From Dactylosporangium siamense (GTDB lineage Bacteria > Actinomycetota > Actinomycetes > Mycobacteriales > Micromonosporaceae), in assembly GCF_016862795.1 (NCBI RefSeq), contig NZ_BONQ01000077.1:1-64000 (forward strand): a stretch of 64,000 nt of DNA, in the 5' to 3' direction. Numbering within the stretch: the stretch's first letter is position 1; every line of letters begins with the position of its first letter. The notes under the pieces are model-generated. The model saw only the letters and a program-made list of their open reading frames with translations, made no database searches and was not told the origin of the DNA. The translations under genes and the position numbers were made by a program. This document shows positions 25,310 to 34,099 of this stretch, piece after piece.

Positions 25310-27448
25310 TCAGTCGCGCAACACCTTCGCCGCAGCCTGCAGCACCTCGTCCCACTGTGCCGGAGGACTCTGCCGTCGCACACGTTCGGCGACCTCGCCG
25401 GCGAGCCTCGCCAGGGCCTCCGGTTCCAAGCCTGGAACGGCGGGCTCGGGCGGCTTGCCGCTGGCCGGTGCGGGCACGGTGACCTGCATCGGCAGCGGCT
25501 CCCCGACGCACACCACATCGAGGTGGCCGACAGTCCGGGTGAACGACACGTAGAGCATCCGGTGGCCATGCTCGTCGCCGGCCACGATGTCCTCCGGCTC
25601 GACGACCACGACGGCGTCGAACTCGAGGCCTTTCGACTCCTGTGGGCTGACCAGGTTGATCGCGTTGCCGAGTTCGCCACGGTCGGCGCTGCTCCAGTCG
25701 ACGTCGTTGGCCGCCAGTGCGGACTCCACGTCGGGCCGGCACGTCGGCGGGCAGATGATGCCGACGAACCGTCGCTCGGCCGCGTGCGCTTGGGCGATTG
25801 CGACCGCTCGCCCAGCCCGATCTGCCGCCTCGACCCGGTGAATGCCGGGCCGCGGCCCATCCCGTACGACCTCGGTCGGCGCTGTCAGCGGCGCGGCGAT
25901 CGGCAGGAGCAGCGCCGCGAACTCGTACACCTGCCGCGGCACCCGGTAGCCATAGCGAAGCTGCGCGACTGTGCGCGGGTGAGTACCCGGCAAATGGGCG
26001 GTCACGTCATCCCAGCTGTCGCGGGCCCACGGCCCGGTTGACTGGGCCAGGTCGCCGAGCACCGTGAGCGACCCGGTGGCGCTCCGCCGGGCGATCGATC
26101 GCAGCTGCATCGGAGACAGGTCCTGCGCTTCGTCAACGACGATGTGCCCGTACCGTTCGGTTGGGCTTCCATTGACGAGGAAGTCCACCTCATCGAGGAG
26201 CGGCAGGTCGTCTCGGCTCCAGATCTGTTCCGACAGCCGGTCTGCACTGCGGCGGCGCAACTGTGCGATCTCCGCGGCCGTGAACTCGTCGCCGGCGGCC
26301 AGTCGCAGCCGGTCTCGGGAGCCGAGCAGATCGCGGAGGAGCGCCGGCGGGCTCAGTTGGGGCCAGAGCCGCTCGAGCAGATTGTCGACGGACCGCTGGC
26401 GGGCTTGGACTGCTGTGACGCCGCGCTGTTCGAGCAGCCCGGTCAGGACGGCACGCAACTGCGCACGGCGCTGCGCATAGTGGCCGGGTCCGTCGCGCAG
26501 TGCAGCGACAGCCGCGGCAATGTCTGCGCCGGGGATTGTGACGAACCGGCCGTCGATCTGCAGTCGTTCGGCTGGCTCGGGTCGGCCGATGCGCTGCTGC
26601 ACCGCGCGGGCGAGAAGCCCGGCCATGCGCGCTTGGCCTTTCATCCGACTCAACGGCACCGATTCGGGCCGGCCACGGCTGACTGACGGGCCGAGCTGCG
26701 TGATGTCACGCTGCACCACATCCCGCTCGCCGAGGCCGGGCAGGACGGTGCTGATGTATCGGGTGAACGTCGGATGCGGCCCGACGACGAGCACCCTGGA
26801 GGTGCGCAGCCGGTCGGGGTGATTGACCAGCAGCCACGAGACACGGTGCAACGCGATGGCAGTCTTGCCCGTGCCCGGGCCACCCTCGATGACCAGGACG
26901 GTATCCAGGGGAGCCTCGATGACCTCGTACTGCGCGGCCTGGATCGTGGCGACAATGTCGCGCATGCTGCCGGTCCGGCCCTCGGCGAGCGCGCGGAGCA
27001 GCGCAGCGTCAGGCCCCTGAGGTCTGTCCGGCATCGCAGCTGTGAAGACGACATCGGTGAAGTCGTCGATCGTGTTGCCTGTGCAGTGAAAGGTCCGTTT
27101 ACGGGTCAGCCCATGGGGATCGGTGTGTGTTGCCCGGTAGTAACGCCGAGCCGCCGGGGCCTGCCAGCCGATGACAAGGACCTCATGCCGCTGGGGATCG
27201 CGGATCAAGTGTTTGCCGATGTAGAGCGGTTCCTCGCCGACCTCGTCGATCCGGCCGTGCGCAATAGCACTGCCGGTGGCGCCGAGCGCATCCTGATGCT
27301 GTTTGGCGTACTTGGCGAGCTGCGCGGCTGCCGCACCGTGGGCGCCGGCGTTCGCGGCGTCACCGGCGGCCGTCCTGGCGTGCTCTCGGGCCTCGGCGGC
27401 ATTGTCGAAGTACTGCTGCTCACTGTCGATCTCCGCCGCTGAAGCCAT
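25310..27448 (-). CDS. HelD/HelR-type UvrD-like ATPase
   Basis: A 712-residue superfamily-1 motor of the HelD type, which binds RNA polymerase and frees it from stalled or rifamycin-blocked complexes. The N-terminal arm (DSEQQYFDNAAEAREHART) is an anti-parallel coiled coil. PLYIGKHLIRDPQRHEVLVIGWQAPAARRYYRAT is the HelD domain signature, followed by motif I GGPGTGKT (189-196), VVDEAQDLSP (motif II), GDLAQST (III) and MLYVSFTRTVGHLDVVC (VI). The start at 27448 follows GAGGGCAGCA; the longer in-frame extension is not conserved-looking. It ends four bases from the SAP-like gene in convergent orientation. No rifamycin-associated promoter element was found upstream. It could also be a paralogue with another role. 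Confidence 0.85.
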   Translation of the reverse strand: MASAAEIDSEQQYFDNAAEAREHARTAAGDAANAGAHGAAAAQLAKYAKQHQDALGATGSAIAHGRIDEVGEEPLYIGKHLIRDPQRHEVLVIGWQAPAARRYYRATHTDPHGLTRKRTFHCTGNTIDDFTDVVFTAAMPDRPQGPDAALLRALAEGRTGSMRDIVATIQAAQYEVIEAPLDTVLVIEGGPGTGKTAIALHRVSWLLVNHPDRLRTSRVLVVGPHPTFTRYISTVLPGLGERDVVQRDITQLGPSVSRGRPESVPLSRMKGQARMAGLLARAVQQRIGRPEPAERLQIDGRFVTIPGADIAAAVAALRDGPGHYAQRRAQLRAVLTGLLEQRGVTAVQARQRSVDNLLERLWPQLSPPALLRDLLGSRDRLRLAAGDEFTAAEIAQLRRRSADRLSEQIWSRDDLPLLDEVDFLVNGSPTERYGHIVVDEAQDLSPMQLRSIARRSATGSLTVLGDLAQSTGPWARDSWDDVTAHLPGTHPRTVAQLRYGYRVPRQVYEFAALLLPIAAPLTAPTEVVRDGPRPGIHRVEAADRAGRAVAIAQAHAAERRFVGIICPPTCRPDVESALAANDVDWSSADRGELGNAINLVSPQESKGLEFDAVVVVEPEDIVAGDEHGHRMLYVSFTRTVGHLDVVCVGEPLPMQVTVPAPASGKPPEPAVPGLEPEALARLAGEVAERVRRQSPPAQWDEVLQAAAKVLRD

Positions 27449-27793
27449 TGCTGCCCTCGTGTTGATGGCCGTAGAACCGTTCGCCCACAGTACTGATTCC
27501 GAGCCCGGTACCGGTGACCCGGGAAGTTGGAGCCCGTAGACATTGATGCCGGAAAGACCATCCGAAAGGAGGCTCGTGTGAGGTCTGCGAGGCCGTGGCT
27601 GGCCGGCGGAATGGCAGCGCTGTAAAGCACACCGCCAGGCTCGGATGTTGTCACACCTGACCCCCTGACCACACCAGTCCATCCCATCCACAACCTCCCC
27701 GAGCTGCAACATCGGCTTGAAAGCCGGACTGAGCGGGTGTCTGCTCGGGTGCCACGACAGTTGATCTGCCCGCCAGGCAGCTGGTAGCATCTG

Positions 27794-27823
27794 TGACATC
27801 TGAGATAGCTATGACATCTGGGA
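27794..27823. promoter_or_regulatory. Direct-repeat operator candidate TGACATCTGRGA
   Basis: TGACATCTGAGA (27794-27805) and TGACATCTGGGA (27812-27823) are direct repeats 18 bases apart, 25 bases before the HTH gene at 27849. They are a likely binding site for that HTH protein. Confidence 0.5.
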
Positions 27824-27848
27824 CGACCAGCCAACCTGTGGGTGAACC

Positions 27849-28244
27849 ATGCGCGCGATCGACACCTCTCAAGTTCCTGCCGAGCAGTTCGACCAGCTCG
27901 AGCACGCCGCTGCCAAGATCTCGCCTGAGATGCTCGACGTCATTCGAGCGCTGACTGAGTCTGTTCGTGCGGGTGCCGAGATCGCTGCGTTCGAGCCGAC
28001 CGCCGCGCTCACCCCGAATGAGGCTGCCGATCGCCTCGGCATGAGCCGTACACACCTGTACAAGCTCCTCGATCGTGGCGAGATCGCGTTCGACCGTGTC
28101 GGCCGCGACCGACGCATCCCAGCCGCCGAACTCGTCAAGTTCGAGCGTCGCCGCCAGAGTGACCGCCGCGAACTGGCCGAGCGCTTCGCGAGCCAGCAAC
28201 AGAGTCGTTCCGCTGCGATCGACGAACTTGCCGACCTGTTCTGA
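27849..28244 (+). CDS. Excisionase-type HTH protein, possible antitoxin
   Basis: A 131-residue DNA-binding protein. The first 55 residues are helical (QFDQLEHAAAKISPEMLDVI). Residues about 58-100 carry LTPNEAADRLGMSRTHLYKLL and RIPAAELVKF, a MerR/Xis-type winged helix-turn-helix. Residues 100-131 are a charged helix (RRQSDRRELAERFASQQQ). This plan is common for antitoxins paired with a downstream PIN-domain toxin, but the next gene is not a PIN protein, so it may be orphaned or regulate something else. It has a direct-repeat operator candidate just upstream. Confidence 0.75.
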   Translation: MRAIDTSQVPAEQFDQLEHAAAKISPEMLDVIRALTESVRAGAEIAAFEPTAALTPNEAADRLGMSRTHLYKLLDRGEIAFDRVGRDRRIPAAELVKFERRRQSDRRELAERFASQQQSRSAAIDELADLF

Positions 28245-28310
28245 ATCGACCGTTCGGCTGGGGGTGCGTCGTTCGCGTTCCCGGCCTGCGGTACCCCGGA
28301 CAATGGTCCA

Positions 28311-29315
28311 GTGGAATCCCGACGGGCCCGCCCAACCCTCCGAGTCGTGCAGGATGATCTACTCGCCGGATGGGAGTCGCCGCATGCCCAGCCGCAGGCC
28401 GGCGTTGGTGGACGCGACCCGCTCTCACCGCTGAGCGAGCTGCCGCATCCGATCATCCGGAAGGCACTAGAGAGCTTCGGCGATGACCCTGAGTGTGACA
28501 ACTACGTTGGTCGGATAAAGAGCAGCACCCGTCTCGTGCTATTCGAAATCAAGTCCGGCCAATGGCGCGGCGGCGTGTGGATCGATCCGGAGACCGGAGT
28601 CTTCTGGCTCATTGCAGCTGGACTCGCAAAGGGTGGCCACAAAGACCACGACGACTTCTATGAACGTGTGAAGCGTGCCGACCAGTCCGGCGAGATCGAC
28701 AGATGGCTTCCAACCGATGACGATCGCCGGCAGCTCAAGCGCGAAACCGCGGCAAGGATGTTGACTGACTGGGAGCTCAATCTACAGCGTGTCGTGCTCG
28801 AAGCCCTGCGAACGGTCGCTGAAGGCGGAACCACGGCCTTCGCTCTTCCGCACCCGGCGGACCCGGCGAAGCGGTTCGGAGAATGCACGCTGACCGTGGC
28901 GCAGGTGCACGAACCGGATTTTGAGTACGAAGAAACAGTTGTCGAGATCGACTTGGCGAACGAGTTTTGCGGGTCCAACCTGGGCTGGCAGGCGACGATC
29001 CGTGTTCTGATCTCCATCAGCCCGCCCGAAACCAGCTGGGACCGCTTCGGCGACAGTTACTCGACAATCAGCGAACTGAAAAGCCACTTCCTTCGTGTCG
29101 ACGAGCTGCAGGCAATCACCGACCGCGGCCAGGTTGCACAGTCGGATCCGAACGATATGGCGCACTACACTCACAAAAATAACCTCGCCCTCAGTTCGGT
29201 CGAGGGCCTTGGTGTCCGGTCCATGTGTGGTATCTACTTCGTTCCATATCAGGATCACGAATCCCGGCCCAAGTGCCCCGTGTGCGAGGAGCGCTACCTC
29301 AAACTGCCTACGTAG
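28311..29315 (+). CDS. Protein with C-terminal DUF3039-like zinc module
   Basis: A 334-residue soluble protein starting at a GTG (start uncertain; no clear ribosome site). The N-terminal half has IIRKALESFGDDPECDNYVGRIKS, then RLVLFEIKSGQWRGGVWID, which resembles a REase- or Fic-neighbour fold without certain active residues. The C-terminal 50 residues (DMAHYTHKNN...SMCGIYFVP...CPVCEERY) match the DUF3039 zinc-binding pattern found in actinobacteria. It lies 66 bases downstream of the HTH gene in the same direction and could be its toxin partner, which is speculative. Confidence 0.6.
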   Translation: MESRRARPTLRVVQDDLLAGWESPHAQPQAGVGGRDPLSPLSELPHPIIRKALESFGDDPECDNYVGRIKSSTRLVLFEIKSGQWRGGVWIDPETGVFWLIAAGLAKGGHKDHDDFYERVKRADQSGEIDRWLPTDDDRRQLKRETAARMLTDWELNLQRVVLEALRTVAEGGTTAFALPHPADPAKRFGECTLTVAQVHEPDFEYEETVVEIDLANEFCGSNLGWQATIRVLISISPPETSWDRFGDSYSTISELKSHFLRVDELQAITDRGQVAQSDPNDMAHYTHKNNLALSSVEGLGVRSMCGIYFVPYQDHESRPKCPVCEERYLKLPT

Positions 29316-29490
29316 ATGCACATTCGTGGGCCGCTCTTGAGGCATGGCGTCGCTAGCGGCAGAGGTCGATCACCTCGAACTGGGTCCGTGGACCTTGCCG
29401 CTGTCATCGACGGGCACCTCGGCCAGCACGGTCTCACTTGCAGCGTGCTGTCCCAAAAGGTGCTCGCGTGAGGACTCGCCCGGGACGGGT

Positions 29491-29529
29491 GAGCCCGGCC
29501 CGGCGGTCGGTGACCGCTGGACCGGGCTC
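29491..29529 (-). terminator. Hairpin terminator of the sigma-factor operon
   Basis: An approximately 18-bp inverted repeat with two mismatches (GAGCCCGGCCCGGCGGTC against its partner) begins about 11 bases after the stop of the membrane partner gene on the minus strand. Confidence 0.7.
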
Positions 29530-29540
29530 GTGCCGTTGTG

Positions 29541-30728
29541 TCAGCCCTGGACGATCTGGATCTTCCCCGGCTTCTCGTCGCGGGCCGGGTAGTCGGCGCC
29601 CTTGTCGTCCTGCGCCGACGCCCAGAGGCTGCGCTCGGCCTGCTCCGGCGCGGCCGGTGCGGTCACCTTGAAGGTGAGGACCTTGGTGCCGCCCGCCGGG
29701 ATGCTGCCGCCGAGGCACGCCACCGGCAGCACGTCCGGCTGGATCGTGCAGCCCGAGACCACCTGGATGGTCCACGTGTCGGGGAGCCCGAGCGCGACGC
29801 GCAGCTTGCCCGGCGTGGCGAACTGGGCGTTGTTGCGGACGGTCACCTTGAGGGTGCCCTGCCAGGTGCCGGAGCCGGTCGCGGTCATCGTCAGCTTGTC
29901 CGCGGTGGGGGTCAGGTCGGTGACGTACGGGCTGGGTCCGAACGTGGTCGGCCCGCCGGTCTGGGTGAACGCGGTGCCGTTCCAGCCGTAGGTGCGCCAC
30001 TGGTGCTGGGACGCCTGTGCCGCCCCGCAGCAGGGCCGGTACTCGCCCACGTCGACCTTGACCTGGCCGTCGTCGCCGGCCTGCACCTCCCAGATCGTCT
30101 CGATGTCGGTGCCCTGCTTGCCCTCGTTGCCGGCGCTGCCGACGACCTGGCCCAGGGTGACGATCGTGCCGGTGGTGTCGCGGTCGAAGGTGAGCACCTT
30201 GAAGTCGTCGCCCTGCGGGCTGCATGCCAGGAGCATGACGGTCTCCTGTGCTCCGTCGTGGTCGACGTCGACGTACGCAGGCTCGCCCTGCAGCTTGAGG
30301 GCGCCCGCCTTGCCGTTGCTGAACTTCACCGAGCCGTGCGGGCAGCTCTCGGCGAAGCCCTTGGGCCACGAGGGGATGGAGAGGGTCGCGTTGCCGAGGT
30401 CGGCCTTGCTGATCCGCCCGTCCGGCGCCGAGGGGGTTGCGCTCGCCTCCGTCGTGGGTGCGGCCGGCGTGGTCTGGACCACGCTGGGGGAGCCGCCGGG
30501 CGTTGCCGGCGGCCCGTTGGAGTCGCTTCCGCTGGCTGCGTAGGCCGCCATGGGCGTGGCGATGGCGAGTGCGGCGAGGGTGCTCGCGGCGATGGTTCGC
30601 ACCTTGCGCCGGTGCTGCACCGTGGCGCGTGCGGCGGTGGTGCCGGCGGGCTTGACGTAGGTGGACGCCTCGCTGTTGAAGTCGGCGAAAGCGCTGGTGA
30701 GCAGGTCGTCGTCGGCGAAGTCAGGCAC
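29541..30728 (-). CDS. Membrane protein partner of the ECF sigma factor (anti-sigma-like)
   Basis: A 395-residue protein. The GTG start at 30728 overlaps the sigma gene by eight bases and has AAGGAG seven bases before it; a longer in-frame extension merely shadows the sigma gene. A short acidic cytoplasmic part (PDFADDDLLTSAFADFN) precedes a basic patch and one membrane segment (about 45-65). A Pro/Thr-rich linker and an exported region with beta-rich integrin-like (FG-GAP/VCBS) and Ig-like segments follow, e.g. VDVDHDGAQETVMLLAC. The position and topology fit a SigE-family regulator, but the classic zinc anti-sigma motif is missing. Confidence 0.75.
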   Translation of the reverse strand: MPDFADDDLLTSAFADFNSEASTYVKPAGTTAARATVQHRRKVRTIAASTLAALAIATPMAAYAASGSDSNGPPATPGGSPSVVQTTPAAPTTEASATPSAPDGRISKADLGNATLSIPSWPKGFAESCPHGSVKFSNGKAGALKLQGEPAYVDVDHDGAQETVMLLACSPQGDDFKVLTFDRDTTGTIVTLGQVVGSAGNEGKQGTDIETIWEVQAGDDGQVKVDVGEYRPCCGAAQASQHQWRTYGWNGTAFTQTGGPTTFGPSPYVTDLTPTADKLTMTATGSGTWQGTLKVTVRNNAQFATPGKLRVALGLPDTWTIQVVSGCTIQPDVLPVACLGGSIPAGGTKVLTFKVTAPAAPEQAERSLWASAQDDKGADYPARDEKPGKIQIVQG

Positions 30729-31248
30729 GGTGGGACTCCTTGTCGGTGAGCTGGGCTGCGAGCGCGGTGCGTCCGCGGTGGAGCCAGGACTTGACGGTGC
30801 CTTCGGCGACACCCTCCTGGCGGGCGATCTCGGTGATGGGCAGGTCGGCGAGGTAGTGCAGGATCACCGCGCGGCGTTGCTGCTCCGGCAGGGTCGACAG
30901 CGCCCGGGCGAGTGCGACCCGGTCGGGGCTGGGCGCCGCCACGTGCTCCTCGACGTGCCGGCGGGCGAAGGCCATTGCGGTGCGGGCCCGCCGCCACCGG
31001 CTGGTGGCCAGATTCCAGGCGACCCGGCGGACCCAGCTCGCGGGATCGTCCATCTCGGCGACGCGCTTCCACCGGGACAGCGCGCGGCAGAACGCTTCCT
31101 GGACCACGTCCTGGGCGGCGGCCATGTCGCCGGTGAAGGCGAACAGCTGGACCGTGAGCGGCCGGAAACAGGCCGCGTAGAACTCGTCGAACCCGCTGAT
31201 GCCAGCGGGCGGGCTTTCCGTCCTGTCCCCCTCAAGCAAGGTGCTCAC
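30721..31248 (-). CDS. SigE-family ECF RNA polymerase sigma factor
   Basis: A 175-residue group IV sigma factor. Region 2 includes AFTGDMAAAQDVVQEAFCRALSRW (core-binding and -10 recognition) and PASWVRRVAWNLATSRWRR. Region 4 has ALSTLPEQQRRAVILHYL, ITEIARQEGVAEGTVKSWLHRGR, a helix-turn-helix for the -35 element. The length is normal. The start is GTG at 31248, after GGAAGG. It is co-transcribed and overlaps with a membrane partner gene that probably controls it. An 18-bp palindrome 86 bases upstream may be part of its control region. Confidence 0.93.
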   Translation of the reverse strand: MSTLLEGDRTESPPAGISGFDEFYAACFRPLTVQLFAFTGDMAAAQDVVQEAFCRALSRWKRVAEMDDPASWVRRVAWNLATSRWRRARTAMAFARRHVEEHVAAPSPDRVALARALSTLPEQQRRAVILHYLADLPITEIARQEGVAEGTVKSWLHRGRTALAAQLTDKESHRA

Positions 31249-31333
31249 ATCGCCTTCCTCCCCATCGGCGACCGGCTATCCGGTCGTACGGCGGCAACAC
31301 GCCACAGGGGTTCGAGAGGTTGCAGTACATCTT

Positions 31334-31351
31334 CTGTCGCCTAGGCGACAG
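31334..31351. promoter_or_regulatory. 18-bp perfect palindrome upstream of the sigma gene
   Basis: CTGTCGCCTAGGCGACAG is its own reverse complement, followed on the plus strand by TTTT. It sits between the divergent sigma factor and GH43 operons. It could be a dimeric-repressor site or a compact terminator on the plus strand. Confidence 0.5.
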
Positions 31352-31463
31352 TTTTCGGGTCCTCGGGGTTCAACGCCATCCAACACGATCCAGAGAAGCT
31401 GGCCTATTTACAACGATGGAGAGAAGTCTCTAGGATCTCGGCACGTCGATAATCCGCCATAGT

Positions 31464-31485
31464 CGATCGCGATCGATCACGATCG
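31464..31485. promoter_or_regulatory. CGATCGCGATCG palindrome before the glycoside hydrolase operon
   Basis: A 12-bp perfect palindrome CGATCGCGATCG (31464-31475) is followed by overlapping GATCGATC and CGATCG elements, 40-60 bases before the GH43 start. It is a plausible operator for a LacI-type sugar regulator, none of which is encoded in the window. Confidence 0.4.
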
Positions 31486-31523
31486 CTCATCCGGCCTCTC
31501 GCCCGCCAGCGAAGGAACCCGTC

Positions 31524-33005
31524 ATGCCAAGACGACCGCTCAGCCATCTGCTCGTGCTGTTGCTTGCCCTCGCCGCGCTCGCTGTCATGCCCTCGGCGCC
31601 GGTTGCTGCGGCGCCCGCCACCTTCACCAACCCGGTGCGTGAGGGTGCGGCCGATCCGCACATCACGTACGCCAATGGCAGCTACTACCTGGTCTTCACC
31701 CAGGGCGACCACATCGGCATCGTCGCCGCGCCCACCCTCGCGGGCCTGCGCACCGCGCCTGAGCACCGGGTCTGGGCGGACGGGGATCCGTACCGCTGCT
31801 GCAACATCTGGGCGCCGGAGCTGCATCTGCTCGACGGTCGCTGGTACCTGTACTACACCGCGGACAACGGCGACATCGGGCAGCATCACTTGTTCGTGCT
31901 GGAGGGCGGCGCGAACCCGCTCGATCCGTACACGTTCCGTGGTGAGTTGCGGGCTACCGATCACCGGCCCGGTATTGACGCGTCGATGCTCACGCTTGGC
32001 GGGACGCGGTACCTGCTGTGGTCGGCTTGGGAGCCCGACGGGCAGGACCTGTTCATCGCCGCGCTCGCCAATCCGTGGACCGTCTCGGGCAACCGCGTGA
32101 AACTTTCAGTCCCGACGTACGCGTGGGAGCGGATCGAGGGCCTGGTCAACGAGGGGCCGGAAGCGTTGCAGCACAACGGCAGGACCTTCATCGTGTACTC
32201 GGCCAGTCAGTGCAAGTCCGCCGACTATGCGCTCGGGATGCTGTCGTACACCGGCGGCGATCCGTTGAATCCGGGGTCCTGGGTCAAGTCAGCTCAGCCG
32301 ATCTTCACCCGGAACGATGCGGCGGGGGTTTTCGGGCCCGGGCACAACAGTTTCTTCACGTCGCCCGATGGGACACAGACGTGGAATCTGTACCACGCCA
32401 CCGGCAATCCCGGCGGGAGTTGCGGGGGTGACCGGTCGGCGCGAGCGCAGCAGGTGACGTGGAATGCGGACGGCACGCCGAATCTCGGCCGGCCGGGGCC
32501 GACTGGGGTTGCCGTTGAGGAGCCGTCCAGCACTGGTGCGGGGCTTCCTGTTGACCAGTTGGTGTCGCTGCAGGTGACGACGCCCGGGTTCACTGATCGG
32601 TACCTGCGTCATCGGGACGGGCTTGGGATTACCTCGCCGGTGACCGATCAGCTGTCGCGGGACGACGCCACGTTCTGGGTCCGGCGCGGGTTGGGTGATC
32701 CGGGTTGTTACTCGCTCGAGTCGAAGAACATTCCTGGTGCGTATCTGCGGCACAGCGCGTACCGGATCCGGCTGGGCGGTAATGACGGGTCGGCGCTGTT
32801 CGCGGCGGACGCTACGTTCTGCAGCCGTACCGGGCTGACCGGCAGCGACGTTTCGCTGCAGTCGAAGAACTTCCCCGACCGGTTCGTGCGGCATGCCAAT
32901 GCGGAGGTCTGGATCGGCGCGAACGGTGGCGCGCAACCGGGTGACGGTCCGGGGTCCTATGCCGCTGACGTTACCTGGCACATCTCCGCGGCGCTGGCAC
33001 CATGA
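31524..33005 (+). CDS. Secreted GH43 glycosidase with C-terminal AbfB (CBM42-like) domain
   Basis: A 493-residue exported enzyme for arabinan or arabinoxylan side chains. A signal peptide (MPRRPLSHLLVLLLALAAL... to VAAAP) leads into a five-bladed propeller typical of GH43: FTNPVREGAADPHITY (catalytic base aspartate in ADPHI), WAPELHLLDGRWYLYY, IDASMLTLGGTRYLLWS, and VNEGPEALQHNGRTFIVYS, whose glutamate is the likely acid. Residues about 345-490 form an AbfB domain with repeated TDRYLRHRDG, AYLRHSAYRIRL, DRFVRHANAEVW units that bind arabinofuranose. AAGGAA lies 12 bases upstream of the start. It overlaps the next gene by ATGA. Three coupled genes share this operon, all secreted. Confidence 0.92.
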   Translation: MPRRPLSHLLVLLLALAALAVMPSAPVAAAPATFTNPVREGAADPHITYANGSYYLVFTQGDHIGIVAAPTLAGLRTAPEHRVWADGDPYRCCNIWAPELHLLDGRWYLYYTADNGDIGQHHLFVLEGGANPLDPYTFRGELRATDHRPGIDASMLTLGGTRYLLWSAWEPDGQDLFIAALANPWTVSGNRVKLSVPTYAWERIEGLVNEGPEALQHNGRTFIVYSASQCKSADYALGMLSYTGGDPLNPGSWVKSAQPIFTRNDAAGVFGPGHNSFFTSPDGTQTWNLYHATGNPGGSCGGDRSARAQQVTWNADGTPNLGRPGPTGVAVEEPSSTGAGLPVDQLVSLQVTTPGFTDRYLRHRDGLGITSPVTDQLSRDDATFWVRRGLGDPGCYSLESKNIPGAYLRHSAYRIRLGGNDGSALFAADATFCSRTGLTGSDVSLQSKNFPDRFVRHANAEVWIGANGGAQPGDGPGSYAADVTWHISAALAP

Positions 33006-34099
33006 AACGGCTTCTTGTCGCGCTGCTGCTCGTCGCTTCGCTCGGCATTGCCGCACCCGCGCATGCCGAAACCAACGGTGGCACGAGGATCATGCCGCTC
33101 GGGGACTCCATCACCGACGGGTTCAACGTTCCTGGTGGCTATCGCATCAATCTGTGGCAGTCGCTTGCCGGCAGCGGCCAACAGGTGGACTTCGTCGGTG
33201 GGCAGTTCAACGGGCCTGGCGACCTGGGCGACCACGACCACGAGGGACACCCGGGCTGGCGCATTGACGAGATCGCCGCGAATGTCAGCGGCTGGGTCGC
33301 CGGTACGGCGCCGCGCACGGTGCTGTTGCACATCGGTACCAATGACATCATCCAGAATTTCGATCTGGCCGGCGCGCCGGGGCGGCTGTCGGGGTTGATC
33401 GATCGGATCACCGCTGCGGCGCCGGGTGCTGATGTGTTTGTCGCCTCGATCACGCCGCTCGCGGATCCGGGGCGCGAGGTTCATGTCAATGAGTACAACG
33501 CCACCATTCCTGGCATCGTGGCCGGCAAGGGGTCGCGCGTGCACTTCGTGGATATGCACGCTGCGCTGAGCGTCGCTGACCTTGCCGATGGGGTGCATCC
33601 CAATCGCGGTGGGTACGACCGGATGGCCGCCGTTTGGGCGGCGGCGCTGGGCGCCGGGCTAACCTCGCTGCGGGTTACCACGCCGGGTTTCACTGATCGG
33701 TATCTGCGGCACCAGAACGGGCTGGCGGTTACCTCGCCGGTGATCAGTCAGCTGGATCGGGACGACGCCACGTTTCGGGTGGTGCCGGGGCTGGCCGCGG
33801 CTGGGTGTTCGTCGTTCGAGTCGCGGAACTTTCCTGGGTACTTTCTGCGCCACCAGAACGGCAGGGTGCGGATCAGCTTGAATGACGGCTCCGCGCTGCT
33901 GCGGGCCGATGCGACGTGGTGTGCCTCGTCCGCTGCTGGTGGGGTGCGGCTGGCGGCGTACAACTTCCCGGGCTCGTTCTTGCGGCACATCAACAGCGAG
34001 GTGTGGCTCGCGACGCCGGGCGGGCCGAACGCCTGGGACAACCCGGCCAGCTTCGTGCCCGACACGACGTGGGCCCTCGAATCCCCTTGGAGCCCGTGA
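33002..34099 (+). CDS. Secreted SGNH/GDSL esterase with AbfB domain
   Basis: A 365-residue exported hydrolase. After the signal peptide (MKRLLVALLLVASLG... to PAHAE) come the SGNH blocks: MPLGDSITDGF (nucleophile serine), a glycine in the LAGSGQQVDFVG strand, HIGTNDIIQ (block III Asn) and LADGVHPNRGGYDRMA (block V Asp-His). It probably removes acetyl or other ester groups from plant polysaccharide. Residues about 220-362 are an AbfB domain closely similar to that of the upstream GH43, which points to duplication within the operon. Start and stop overlap both neighbours (ATGA, TGATG). Confidence 0.92.
   Translation: MKRLLVALLLVASLGIAAPAHAETNGGTRIMPLGDSITDGFNVPGGYRINLWQSLAGSGQQVDFVGGQFNGPGDLGDHDHEGHPGWRIDEIAANVSGWVAGTAPRTVLLHIGTNDIIQNFDLAGAPGRLSGLIDRITAAAPGADVFVASITPLADPGREVHVNEYNATIPGIVAGKGSRVHFVDMHAALSVADLADGVHPNRGGYDRMAAVWAAALGAGLTSLRVTTPGFTDRYLRHQNGLAVTSPVISQLDRDDATFRVVPGLAAAGCSSFESRNFPGYFLRHQNGRVRISLNDGSALLRADATWCASSAAGGVRLAAYNFPGSFLRHINSEVWLATPGGPNAWDNPASFVPDTTWALESPWSP

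Noticed and set aside
31334-31351. Rho-independent terminator for a plus-strand transcript
   Set aside because: A TTTT follows the palindrome, but no plus-strand gene ends nearby; an operator is at least as likely, so it is listed as regulatory.
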